From Schleiferiaceae bacterium (lineage in GTDB: Bacteria > Bacteroidota > Bacteroidia > Flavobacteriales > Schleiferiaceae), in contig JALQUY010000005.1 in assembly GCA_023260615.1 (NCBI GenBank), forward strand, positions 1 to 18,253: a DNA stretch of 18,253 bases, written 5' to 3'. This document shows, one piece after another, positions 7,806 through 15,493 of the stretch. A model generated the notes under the pieces. The model was not told the DNA's origin. It made no database searches and worked only from the letters and a program-made list of their open reading frames with translations. The translations under genes were made by a program, and so were the position numbers. Position 1 is the first letter of the stretch. Every line of letters starts with the position of its first letter.

Positions 7806-7809
7806 TTTT

Positions 7810-8877
7810 ATGCTACTAACCCTTACGTGGGCCGCGGAACGCGGACTGGAACTCGGCCCCCTCTTCTTGCGCTACTACCAAGTGCTCTTCTTTGCGGGCT
7901 TTTTGCTCGGCTTCTACCTCATGCGCCGCTACTTTGAGAAGGAAGGCGTCGCGCAAGATGTATTGGACAATTTGCTCATCTACACCGTGGTTGCCACCAT
8001 CATTGGGGCGCGTTTGGGCCACGTGTTCTTCTACGATTGGGCCTACTACAAGCTGCATGTGGCCGAAATCTTCATGCCCTGGAAAGGCGGTCTAGCTTCC
8101 CATGGCGCCGCTGTGGTGATCCCGCTTACCCTCTACTACTTCAGTCAAAAGTTCAAAAAGGACCTCGGCCATTCGTTTTTGTGGCTGATGGACCGCGTCG
8201 TCATCACGGTAGCCCTCGCAGGAGCGTTGATTCGCCTAGGCAACTTTACCAACTCGGAGATCTACGGAGAACCCGCCAACAGCGCGGTGGAAACGGTCTA
8301 CTTCCGCCCGGTATTGGACTACATGGAGCAGTACTTTTCGGATCAAGTGTCCGATCTCGAATTTGTCCGAATGGACGGAGCCCTCGAGACCGATAGCCTC
8401 TGGCTCCCTCAGTACGATTTGGTCATTACCCCGGCCGAAAATGTACAGATCGGCGCCCTTCAGTCCATGCTCGAGGTGCACCTGATCCCGCTGTTCAATC
8501 TGCAAAAAAAGGACAACCGCCACATTTACATTCCGGACGATTCCTACGTGCAGCCTGGGGAAAATGGCACGTACCACGTAACGATTTACGGCATCCCCCG
8601 ACTGCCCTCGCAGCTCTTTGAGTCCCTAGCCTACCTCTTGATTTTCGTTCTCCTCTTCTTCCTGGGCGAGAAAGGCCATTTGAAGGCAGAGGGCCGAATT
8701 TTTGGACTCTTCCTGCTCCTCGTCTTTGGGTTCCGAATCGCCATCGAATTCCTCAAGGCCAACCAAAAAGCCTTTGAAGCCAGCATGACCCTCAACATGG
8801 GCCAATGGCTCAGCATCCCACTCGTTTTGGCGGGTCTCTACCTCTTGTTCAACTCTTTCCGAACGTCCAAGTCATGA
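7810..8877 (+). CDS. lgt: Prolipoprotein diacylglyceryl transferase
   Basis: Lgt moves diacylglycerol from phosphatidylglycerol onto the lipobox cysteine of prolipoproteins, the first step of lipoprotein maturation. The 355-residue product has several membrane helices (about 19-38, 54-75, 96-112, 127-143, 272-286, 297-312 and 333-348). Recognisable family segments are GGLASHGA (93-100), IRLGNFTNSEIYG (141-153, with the key Arg142), PSQLFES (266-272), FRIAIEFLK (308-316) and MGQWLSIP (330-337). Between the signature and the PSQ motif there is a long polar insert (about 155-262), which makes it longer than E. coli Lgt (291 residues). I associate such inserts with Bacteroidota Lgt. It heads a four-gene unit joined by ATGA overlaps. 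The ATG is preferred over the TTG at 7783 because it follows the promoter element and gives the usual N-terminus. Confidence 0.93.
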   Translation: MLLTLTWAAERGLELGPLFLRYYQVLFFAGFLLGFYLMRRYFEKEGVAQDVLDNLLIYTVVATIIGARLGHVFFYDWAYYKLHVAEIFMPWKGGLASHGAAVVIPLTLYYFSQKFKKDLGHSFLWLMDRVVITVALAGALIRLGNFTNSEIYGEPANSAVETVYFRPVLDYMEQYFSDQVSDLEFVRMDGALETDSLWLPQYDLVITPAENVQIGALQSMLEVHLIPLFNLQKKDNRHIYIPDDSYVQPGENGTYHVTIYGIPRLPSQLFESLAYLLIFVLLFFLGEKGHLKAEGRIFGLFLLLVFGFRIAIEFLKANQKAFEASMTLNMGQWLSIPLVLAGLYLLFNSFRTSKS

Positions 8878-9407
8878 AGTCCACCTTCATCCGCAAAGCG
8901 GGCTCCGTCCTGCTCATTTTGGCCCTTTTAGGCTTCCTATACACGCAAATCGCGCCCGCTTTTTCAGGCGGCAGCAGCTCCTCCAAGCCTCAAGCGCAAA
9001 ATATTGCCGAAACCTACGAACCGCCCTTCACCCTCGAAGGCCACGGAGCCTTTGTCAACGGCTTGGATACGGTAGCCACCTACCGCTTGGAATTGGCGGA
9101 ATCGGAGCGCGAAGTCCAGCAAGGAATGATGTGGCGCAAGCACATGGACCCCGATATGGGCATGCTCTTCCTCATGCCGGAGGAGCGCATGCAAAGCTTT
9201 TGGATGAAGAATACGTACGTCGGTCTGGACATCGTCTACATTTCGGCGGCCGGACAAGTGGTGAGCATTCAAGCCAATGCCCAACCCTTTAACGAGACGC
9301 CGCTTCCCTCCGAAGGACCGGCCCAGCTCGTCTTAGAATTGCCCGCAGGCACCTGTGCACAGGTGGGCATCACCCCCGGAATGAACTGGACCTGGAATCG
9401 ACTATGA
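8874..9407 (+). CDS. DUF192 family protein, membrane-anchored or exported
   Basis: The 177-residue product starts with a basic N-terminus and one hydrophobic helix (about 11-29) that is either a membrane anchor or a signal peptide. A Ser-rich linker (31-42) follows. Residues 59-174 match the DUF192 pattern: a short beta-strand (YRLELAESERE), then QQGMMWRKHMDPDMGMLFLMPEE, FWMKNTYVGLDIVYI and a C-terminal LELPAGTCAQVGITPGM. DUF192 proteins are small beta domains found mostly outside the cytoplasm. Their biochemical role is not settled. The ATG lies within the lgt stop codon (ATGA), and this choice gives a sensible signal segment; an in-frame opening from 8805 inside lgt does not. Being in the lgt unit fits an envelope role, but there is no lipobox cysteine near the N-terminus. 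Confidence 0.88.
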   Translation: MKSTFIRKAGSVLLILALLGFLYTQIAPAFSGGSSSSKPQAQNIAETYEPPFTLEGHGAFVNGLDTVATYRLELAESEREVQQGMMWRKHMDPDMGMLFLMPEERMQSFWMKNTYVGLDIVYISAAGQVVSIQANAQPFNETPLPSEGPAQLVLELPAGTCAQVGITPGMNWTWNRL

Positions 9408-10756
9408 AAAATCTCCTCGCCTTTGCGCTCCTCGTAGCTAGCACCGCCCTGAGCGCTCAGAACACTTTCGCGTACAAGGTGGAAGTAATCAGCACGCAAA
9501 ACCGCCCGCACGAATGGGCCTGCGAACCCAGCGTAGCCGCAGATCCCAACAGCTTTCATGTCGTGGCCGGTTCTGTCTTGGACCAAGTACACGCGAACGA
9601 TTTTCCACTGGCGTCTGACTGGACGCATTCCACCTTGACCTCGACCTATGGGGTGTATGGGGACCCCATTTTGCAGTACGACAACGCCGGGCGTGTCTAC
9701 TTCTTGCATTTGGCCAACCCCAGCGGAAAAGCCCACCAAGAAGGGGATTGGCTGGACCGCATTGTCATCCAATGGAGCGACGACCATGGAAAAACCTGGA
9801 GCGATGGAAGCGGCATAGGATTCAATCCTCCTAAGGACCAAGACAAGGAGGGAATCTCCGTGGATCCCAACACCAACACCTTGCACGTTTCCTGGACGGA
9901 ATTTGACAAGTACGGCGAAGCGGACCGAAGCCAATACCGCTCGCGCATCCGCTATTCCCAATCCGAAGACCGCGGCGTCACCTGGTCGCCTGCCGTGACC
10001 ATTTCCGCCCACGAAGGGGATTGCATCGACGACGATGAAACGACCGAAGGGGCCGTTCCGGCGGTCGACCCACTGGGCGGCGTCTCCGTCATCTGGAGCG
10101 TCAACGACACCTTGTGGTTCAACCGTTCCGACGACGACGGCGCGGCCACATGGTTTGAACACGAGGTTGCTTTTGCCTCCCAACGCGGGGGCTGGGCCCA
10201 TGAAATTCCGGGCTTTGGCCGCGCCAATGGCATGCCCGTTTCGATGTACGATCGTAGCGGCCGCTTGCACCTGGTTTTTGGCGAACAGGACGGCGATAGC
10301 ACCTGGGTGGCCTACCAATACTCGGACAACCGTGGCCGCTACTGGTCCCGCAAGCACATTCTGCCCCGCCCCGAAGGCGTGGTGCACCACTTCATGCCCT
10401 GGTTTACCGTCGATACCGCTCGAGGCAACGCCCTCCACGTGATTGCCTACGGCCAACAGGACACGGTGAATTGGACCACACAGGCCTACCACAGCGTGAG
10501 TACGGACGGGGGCGAAACCTGGGAACACCACGCCTTGGCCGAGGCCTTTACCCCTACGCCTGCCTCCTTCTTTGGCGACTACAACGGCATTTCTGCCGGT
10601 CCCATGGGCGTGCACATGGTCTGGACCCAGCAGGTGGACGGCGTGAATTCGGTCTACAGCGGGCTGTACCATGAAGTAGAGCGCACACGTGATCCCATTG
10701 CTGCGGAAAAATCCGTCTCCAACGAAGCCAAGAAGCGCAAAAAGTCCAAGCGATGA
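9404..10756 (+). CDS. Secreted sialidase-like (BNR/Asp-box) beta-propeller protein
   Basis: The 450-residue protein has a signal peptide (MKNLLAFALLVASTALSAQ, cleavage near residue 18-19). Five Asp-boxes are seen: SDDHGKTW (125-132), SEDRGVTW (187-194), SDDDGAATW (242-250, one residue longer than usual), SDNRGRYW (307-314) and STDGGETW (366-373). The roughly even spacing of about 60 residues suggests a six-bladed sialidase-type propeller. The FFGDYNGIS segment (389-397) is typical of BNR-repeat proteins. The arginine triad and Tyr/Glu pair of true sialidases cannot be assigned from sequence alone, so enzymatic activity is unproven. The C-terminus is strongly basic (AKKRKKSKR, 442-450), odd for an exported propeller. 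Start and stop both overlap neighbours by ATGA. It is the second Asp-box protein in the window but is much shorter than the one at 947-4117 and not an obvious recent duplicate. Confidence 0.83.
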   Translation: MKNLLAFALLVASTALSAQNTFAYKVEVISTQNRPHEWACEPSVAADPNSFHVVAGSVLDQVHANDFPLASDWTHSTLTSTYGVYGDPILQYDNAGRVYFLHLANPSGKAHQEGDWLDRIVIQWSDDHGKTWSDGSGIGFNPPKDQDKEGISVDPNTNTLHVSWTEFDKYGEADRSQYRSRIRYSQSEDRGVTWSPAVTISAHEGDCIDDDETTEGAVPAVDPLGGVSVIWSVNDTLWFNRSDDDGAATWFEHEVAFASQRGGWAHEIPGFGRANGMPVSMYDRSGRLHLVFGEQDGDSTWVAYQYSDNRGRYWSRKHILPRPEGVVHHFMPWFTVDTARGNALHVIAYGQQDTVNWTTQAYHSVSTDGGETWEHHALAEAFTPTPASFFGDYNGISAGPMGVHMVWTQQVDGVNSVYSGLYHEVERTRDPIAAEKSVSNEAKKRKKSKR

Positions 10757-11457
10757 GCCTGAACCTCTTGCTGGCCTCCACCTCCACCGTGCACGGCCAT
10801 CCCTATTTGAGCTACTACAAGGACGCTTGGACCGCGCATTTTGCTGAAGGCTCTGGCCCCGTGCTGTTTGTGCCCTATGCGCGCCCGGGCGGCATGAGCT
10901 GGGACGACTACACCGCCCATGCCACACAGGCCTTTGAAGCCGAAGGCATCCCCATGCGCGGCATGCATACCTATGCCTCTCCGGCAGAAGCACTAGCCGA
11001 TGCGCGCGGCGTATTTATTGGCGGCGGAAACACCTTTGTCCTGCTGAAAACCTTGCTGGAATCTGGCGCCTTTGCCGCCATCGATGCGGCAGTCAGAGCC
11101 GGCATGCCCTACATGGGTTCGAGTGCGGGAAGCAACGTCGCTGGACGCACCGTGGGCACCACCAACGATATGCCTATTGTGTATCCGCCGCAATTTGAGG
11201 CCTTTGGGTGGATACCCTTTAACCTCAATCCGCACTACCTGGATCCCGTAGAAGGCTCCACGCACATGGGCGAAACGCGGGAAACGCGGATTCGAGAATT
11301 TCACCACTTCAACCCTCAACCTGTCCTAGGACTTCGCGAAGGTTCCTGGCTCGAGGTGCGCGGCACGAACATAGCCTTGCACGGAACGCTAACCGCTCGT
11401 GTGTTCCAAGCCGGGAAAGACCCCGTAGAGGTGGCTTCTGGCCCCCTAAACCTCTGA
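10753..11457 (+). CDS. pepE: Dipeptidase E (peptidase family S51)
   Basis: PepE is a cytoplasmic serine peptidase that cleaves dipeptides starting with aspartate. The 234-residue product matches the Salmonella enzyme in length (229) and motifs: GGGNTFVLL (90-98), the nucleophile elbow GSSAGSN with Ser124, TTNDMPIV with Asp139, and NLNPHYLDP with His161. In PepE the equivalent Ser, Asp and His form the catalytic triad, so all three catalytic residues are present. The ATG overlaps the stop of the preceding secreted propeller gene (ATGA). There is no signal peptide, so the protein works inside the cell although its upstream neighbours act in the envelope. It is the last gene of the lgt unit; the next gene has its own promoter element 20 bases after the stop. 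Confidence 0.93.
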   Translation: MSLNLLLASTSTVHGHPYLSYYKDAWTAHFAEGSGPVLFVPYARPGGMSWDDYTAHATQAFEAEGIPMRGMHTYASPAEALADARGVFIGGGNTFVLLKTLLESGAFAAIDAAVRAGMPYMGSSAGSNVAGRTVGTTNDMPIVYPPQFEAFGWIPFNLNPHYLDPVEGSTHMGETRETRIREFHHFNPQPVLGLREGSWLEVRGTNIALHGTLTARVFQAGKDPVEVASGPLNL

Positions 11458-11476
11458 CCAAGCCACACAAAAAAAG

Positions 11477-11484
11477 TATCTTTG
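11477..11484 (+). promoter_or_regulatory. Candidate -7 element (TATCTTTG) of gpmI-map-methyltransferase
   Basis: TATCTTTG is a full match to TAnnTTTG, preceded by an A-run (11469-11475), and ends four bases (CGCT) before the GTG start at 11489. No convincing -33 TTG was seen. It is one of the best-matched elements in the window, and it supports the GTG start. Confidence 0.65.
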
Positions 11485-11488
11485 CGCT

Positions 11489-13003
11489 GTGACTACTCCC
11501 AACCGTAAAGCAGCGCTGATCATCCTGGATGGATGGGGCATTGCCGCCAACCCTGCCGTTTCCGCCATCGACCAAGGCCGTACCCCTTTTGTGGACAGCC
11601 TGTCCGCCTATCCCACCTCTCAATTGCAAGCTTCTGGCCGCGCAGTAGGTCTGCCGGATGGCCAAATGGGGAATTCGGAAGTGGGCCACATGAATTTGGG
11701 CGCAGGCCGCATTGTCTACCAAGATTTGGTCAAGATTGATGTCGCCTTGGAAGAACGCGCCTTGCTTCAAAACGAGGTGTTCAACCACCTCCTGGCTACC
11801 GCCAAAGGCAAGAAGCTGCATTTGCTGGGCCTCGTCAGCGACGGTGGCGTTCACAGCCACATTGCCCACCTCAAGGGCTTGCTCAGCCTCTTTCACGAGG
11901 CCGGACTGGACAACGTGGTTCTGCACGCCTTTACGGACGGGCGCGACTGCGATCCTCAAAGCGGAGCAGGCTTCCTAGCGGATGTGGAGGCGCACATGGC
12001 TCAAACCACAGGCCGAATTGGCAGCATCACGGGACGCTACTTTGCCATGGACCGCGACAAGCGCTGGGAACGCGTGAAAAAAGCCTACGATGCCTTGGTA
12101 CACGGAACGGGCCAGACGTGGACAGGTACAGCCGCTGAGGCCGTAAAAGCCTCCTACGCGGCAGGCGTTACGGATGAGTTCTTGGAACCCGTCATTCTCA
12201 CAGACGACCGCATTGAAAACGGCGATGTCATCCTTTTCTTCAACTACCGAACGGACCGCGGCCGCGAATTGACCCAAGTGCTCAGCCAAGAGGCTTTCCC
12301 CGAGCATGGCATGGCCCCTTTAAGCACGCACTACTACACGCTGACCAACTACGATAAGACGTTCAAGAACATCCAAGTCATCTTTGAGAAGGACAACTTG
12401 AGCGATACCATGGGCGAAGTGTTGGAACGCGCGGGCAAGCGCCAAATCCGCATTGCAGAAACGGAGAAATACCCTCACGTGACCTTCTTCTTCAGCGGCG
12501 GCCGCGAGGAGCCCTACGAGGGCGAAAAGCGCCTCCTCTGCCCCTCCCCCAAGGTGGCCACGTACGATTTGCAGCCGGAGATGTCGGCGTTTGACATTCG
12601 GGACGCTATCCTGCCCGAATTGGAAGCCGAATCCGCCGATTTTATCTGCCTCAACTTTGCCAACCCCGACATGGTGGGACACACCGGCAGCATGGAAGCC
12701 GCCATCATCGCCGTGGAAACCGTGGACCAGTGCACCCGTGCCATCGTCGAAAAGGGCTTGGAGCACGGCTACAGCTTTTTCATCCTCGCCGACCACGGCA
12801 ACGCCGACTGCATGAAGAATGCAGACGGAAGCCCGCATACGGCACACACCACGCAACCTGTACCTTTCCACTTAGTGAGCCCTGAAGGCCACCAAGCGGC
12901 TACGTTGGCCGACGGGGTACTGGGCGATGTGGCTCCTACGATTTTGGCCTGGATGGGCGTGGAACAACCTGAAGCCATGACGGGCAAAAGCTTACTCGGA
13001 TGA
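11489..13003 (+). CDS. gpmI: 2,3-bisphosphoglycerate-independent phosphoglycerate mutase
   Basis: GpmI interconverts 3- and 2-phosphoglycerate in glycolysis and gluconeogenesis using two manganese ions. The 504-residue length is typical. Asp14 in LIILDGWG is a metal ligand, and the phosphorylated nucleophile is Ser63 in QMGNSEVGHMNLG. Further family segments are VSDGGVHSH, HAFTDGRD, GRYFAMDRDKRW, FFNYRTDRGRELT, KYPHVTFFFSGG, NFANPDMVGHTG and ADHGNADCM, which together supply the remaining metal and substrate residues. The start is GTG; the family N-terminus begins just here, and the promoter element ends four bases before it. The stop overlaps the map start (ATGA). Confidence 0.97.
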   Translation: MTTPNRKAALIILDGWGIAANPAVSAIDQGRTPFVDSLSAYPTSQLQASGRAVGLPDGQMGNSEVGHMNLGAGRIVYQDLVKIDVALEERALLQNEVFNHLLATAKGKKLHLLGLVSDGGVHSHIAHLKGLLSLFHEAGLDNVVLHAFTDGRDCDPQSGAGFLADVEAHMAQTTGRIGSITGRYFAMDRDKRWERVKKAYDALVHGTGQTWTGTAAEAVKASYAAGVTDEFLEPVILTDDRIENGDVILFFNYRTDRGRELTQVLSQEAFPEHGMAPLSTHYYTLTNYDKTFKNIQVIFEKDNLSDTMGEVLERAGKRQIRIAETEKYPHVTFFFSGGREEPYEGEKRLLCPSPKVATYDLQPEMSAFDIRDAILPELEAESADFICLNFANPDMVGHTGSMEAAIIAVETVDQCTRAIVEKGLEHGYSFFILADHGNADCMKNADGSPHTAHTTQPVPFHLVSPEGHQAATLADGVLGDVAPTILAWMGVEQPEAMTGKSLLG

Positions 13004-13797
13004 TTGTACTCAAGAACGCGGAAGAAATCGAGCGCATGCGGGTCAGCGCCCAAATGGTCTCCAAGACCCTGGGCATGCTCGCATCGGAGGTCAAGCCGGG
13101 GGTGACCCCTTTGCGCTTGGACCAGCTCGCTGAAGCCTTTATCCGCGACATGGGTGGCGTCCCGGGATTTTTAGGCATGTACGGCTTCCCGAATAGCCTG
13201 TGCACCTCGATCAACGAGCAAGTCGTCCACGGCATCCCCAACGACCGCCCCTTGGAGGACGGGGACATTATCTCCATCGACTGCGGTGTGCTCTACGACG
13301 AATACTACGGCGACCACGCGTATACGTTTGAGGTGGGCGAAGTGGCTCCTGAAACGAAGCAACTCCTGGAGGTCACCAAAGCTTCGCTCTACATCGGCAT
13401 TGAAGCCATGAAACGCGGCAACCGCGTCGGAGACATCGGCTACGCCATCCAACGCCACTGTGAAAGCCACGGCTATGGCGTCGTTCGCGAGCTCGTAGGG
13501 CATGGCCTAGGTAAAAAGCTGCACGAAGACCCCCAAGTACCGAACTACGGCAAGCGCGGCAGCGGCAAGCTCCTGCAAGACGGCATGGTCCTCGCCATTG
13601 AACCCATGATCAACCTGGGAACTCACCGCGTGCGTCAACTCAACGACGGCTGGTCCATCATCACAGGCGACAAAAAGCCTTCTGCCCACTTTGAGCACGA
13701 CGTGGCCTTGGTCGACGGCCGTCCGGTGGTCTTGAGCACCTTTGACTACATCTATGAAGCCTTGGGCCTGCCCAAGAACGATCCTGTCTTCGCATGA
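13000..13797 (+). CDS. map: Methionine aminopeptidase, type I
   Basis: Map removes the initiator methionine from new proteins. The five metal ligands are all found in the 265-residue product: Asp94 (SIDCGV), Asp105 (YYGDHAYTF), His168 (LVGHGLG), Glu201 (AIEPM) and Glu232 (HFEHDVAL), along with the substrate-binding His77 in VVHGIP. There is no N-terminal zinc-finger or other extension, so it is the simple bacterial type Ia. It overlaps gpmI upstream and the methyltransferase downstream by ATGA, which points to coupled translation of the three. Confidence 0.97.
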   Translation: MIVLKNAEEIERMRVSAQMVSKTLGMLASEVKPGVTPLRLDQLAEAFIRDMGGVPGFLGMYGFPNSLCTSINEQVVHGIPNDRPLEDGDIISIDCGVLYDEYYGDHAYTFEVGEVAPETKQLLEVTKASLYIGIEAMKRGNRVGDIGYAIQRHCESHGYGVVRELVGHGLGKKLHEDPQVPNYGKRGSGKLLQDGMVLAIEPMINLGTHRVRQLNDGWSIITGDKKPSAHFEHDVALVDGRPVVLSTFDYIYEALGLPKNDPVFA

Positions 13798-14558
13798 TTC
13801 GCTGGGCCCTCAAATACATTCCCCGCCCTTGGCTGATCCGAATGAGCGCCCTCGTTCGGGTCCTCGGACCCGTGCTTTATGCGGGCTCTCGATTCACCGA
13901 CCCCATTGACGGCCGGAGCTACCGCAAATTCCTCCCCTATGGCTACGGCGGCCGCCTGCGCGAAAATGCCTTGAGTCCAGGTACCAACTCTCTGGAGCGC
14001 CACCGCCTCCTCTACCTCTACCTGCAACGGTACACCGAATTCTTCACCGCGCCCCTCTCCGTGCTGCACATTGCTCCGGAACAGTGTTTTCACCAACGCT
14101 TCAAGGCGCAACCCAATCTCCAGGTCTTGACCGCTGACATCGAGTCTCCTTTGGCCGATATGCACTTTGATTTGCACCAAATCCCCTTGGAGGACAACCG
14201 CTTTGACGTCATCTTCTGCAACCACGTGCTGGAGCATGTGACCGACGACGCGCAATGCCTGCGTGAACTCTACCGCGTCATGAAGCCCGGCGGATGGGGC
14301 ATCTTCCAAGTGCCCTGGGTTCCTGGCATCCAAGTCACCGATGAGGACCCCAGTATTACGGACCCGGCCGAACGCGAACGTCGCTTCCTCCAATACGATC
14401 ACGTACGCCTCTACGGCGAAGACTACCCGGATCGCCTGGCGGCGGCCGGATTCACGGTCGAAAAAGTGGAGCTCTACAAAACCCTACCGCAAGCGGAGGT
14501 AGAGCGCTACCGTTTGCCCTCCGACGAGCCCCTCTACGTCTGCCGCAAGGGCCTGTAA
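13794..14558 (+). CDS. Class I SAM-dependent methyltransferase with degenerate zinc motif
   Basis: The 254-residue product has a Rossmann methyltransferase core from about residue 88. Motif I is VLHIAPEQ (90-97), lacking the usual Gly-rich GxGxG. Then come TADIESPLADMHFDLHQIP, FDVIFCNHVLEHV (137-149) and LYRVMKPGGWGIFQVP (159-174), as in the Methyltransf_11 type. The substrate is unknown. The N-terminus is basic and hydrophobic (1-32) and may touch the membrane. Residues 35-66 (TDPIDGRSYRKFLPYGYG, then LSPGTNSLERHR) align by eye with relatives, recalled from memory, that have CPxCG and CPxC zinc motifs here, yet all four cysteines are replaced (Asp36, Asp39, Ser61, Thr64). The ATG overlaps the map stop (ATGA). 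It ends about 90 bases before a terminator. Confidence 0.8.
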   Translation: MIRWALKYIPRPWLIRMSALVRVLGPVLYAGSRFTDPIDGRSYRKFLPYGYGGRLRENALSPGTNSLERHRLLYLYLQRYTEFFTAPLSVLHIAPEQCFHQRFKAQPNLQVLTADIESPLADMHFDLHQIPLEDNRFDVIFCNHVLEHVTDDAQCLRELYRVMKPGGWGIFQVPWVPGIQVTDEDPSITDPAERERRFLQYDHVRLYGEDYPDRLAAAGFTVEKVELYKTLPQAEVERYRLPSDEPLYVCRKGL

Positions 14559-14645
14559 GGCTGCTTGCGCATTCATGACCGGGGTTCCACGACAACCCCA
14601 CTGTCCCTTCTGAACCCGATCCGCAGCGCATCATCAGCAGCGCAT

Positions 14646-14678
14646 AAAAAAAGCCGCCCTTTCGAGGCGGCTTTCGAT
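14646..14678. terminator. Bidirectional intrinsic terminator between convergent genes
   Basis: AAAGCCGCC (14650-14658) pairs with GGCGGCTTT (14666-14674), with a run of seven A (14646-14652) on the left and T-rich sequence on the right. The A-run provides a good U-tract for the minus-strand nif3 unit, whose last stop codon is at 14695-14697. On the plus strand the T-run is broken (TTTCGATTTT), so it is weaker for the gpmI-map-methyltransferase unit. Confidence 0.85.
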
Positions 14679-14694
14679 TTTCAAGGAAAGTAGC

Positions 14695-15492
14695 TTACGC
14701 CAAAGCGGCCAATTCAGCAGCCATCTTCTCTTCCTCTTCACGAGCCAAGGCGGGATCCACGAGGATACGGCCGGAGTGCTCGTCTACCATGATCTTCTTG
14801 CGCTGGGCAATTTCCATCTGGCGTTGGGGAGGAATGGTAAAGTAAGAACCTGAAGCGGCACCGCGCTCAATGCTCACAATAGCCAAACCATTGTTCACCT
14901 TGCCGCGGATACGGTTGTAGGCGGAAAGCAAACGATTGTCGCCTAGGTTTTCCGACAAAGCGGCAGAGCGCTCAATCAAAACAGCTTCTTCCTTCTCGGT
15001 TTCTTTGATGATAGAGTCCAATTCGCCCTTCTTGAATTCCAAGTGGCCTTTGCGCTCTGTCAATTTTTCCTGAACACCCGTCAAAACGGCACCGCGGTTC
15101 TCTACCGTAGCTTCAAATTCACGGATGTGCTTTTCCGCCAATTGGATTTCCAATTCTTGGTATTCAATTTCTTTCGCAATCGCATCAAACTCGCGGTTGT
15201 TGCGCACGTTCTTTTGCTGCTCTTCGTATTTGCTGATTTTCTCCTGGCAGCCTTTGATCAATTGCTTGTGGCCTTTGATCTCCGTTTTTGCCGAGTTTAC
15301 TTCTTCTTCAATACGAGCCAAACGGGTCTCCAAACCTGCAATTTCATCTTCCAGGTCCTGCACCTCCAAAGGCAATTCACCGCGCAAGTTGCGGATCTCG
15401 TCAATACGACGATCCACGATTTGCAAGTTGTACAAAGCGCGTAGTTTATCTTCTACCGTGGCCGTAGCCGCTTGAGTGGTCTTTTTTGCCAT
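14695..15492 (-). CDS. Coiled-coil protein of the C4 zinc-ribbon family (PF02591-like), zinc cysteines lost
   Basis: The 265-residue protein has a long antiparallel-type coiled coil (about 14-180, heptad-rich with many Glu, Lys and Leu) and a small C-terminal domain with IPPQRQMEIAQRKKIMVDEHSGRILVD (220-246). This matches the family of bacterial coiled-coil proteins whose C-terminal ribbon usually reads CGGCF...IPPQRQ...CEHCGRILV. Here the four cysteines are Ser214, Tyr217, Asp237 and Ser240, so the ribbon cannot bind zinc in the usual way, while the surrounding IPPQRQ and HSGRILVD remain. The only cysteine left is Cys82 in the coiled coil. The molecular function of the family is poorly defined. 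It starts one base after the nif3 stop (TGA-T-ATG), the same pairing I recall for Bacteroidota, and ends before a strong terminator. A C-terminal Glu/Ala-rich helix closes it. Confidence 0.85.
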   Translation of the reverse strand: MAKKTTQAATATVEDKLRALYNLQIVDRRIDEIRNLRGELPLEVQDLEDEIAGLETRLARIEEEVNSAKTEIKGHKQLIKGCQEKISKYEEQQKNVRNNREFDAIAKEIEYQELEIQLAEKHIREFEATVENRGAVLTGVQEKLTERKGHLEFKKGELDSIIKETEKEEAVLIERSAALSENLGDNRLLSAYNRIRGKVNNGLAIVSIERGAASGSYFTIPPQRQMEIAQRKKIMVDEHSGRILVDPALAREEEEKMAAELAALA

Positions 15493-15493
15493 A

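Noticed and set aside
7783..7809. TTG start giving nine extra residues to Lgt
   Set aside because: The candidate -7 element lies between this TTG and the ATG at 7810, and the extra residues match nothing in the family.
9269..10993. A 574-codon open frame on the minus strand, opposite the secreted Asp-box gene
   Set aside because: It covers three overlapping plus-strand genes with clear families, has no recognisable domain, and such openings are common opposite GC-rich genes because of third-base bias.
14581..14645. GGGGTT/AACCCC hairpin (14581-14599) and a 9-base direct repeat GCAGCGCAT (14623 and 14637)
   Set aside because: Short enough to occur by chance and without a T-run or partner sites. 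The rest of 14559-14645 shows no gene or RNA that I could recognise.
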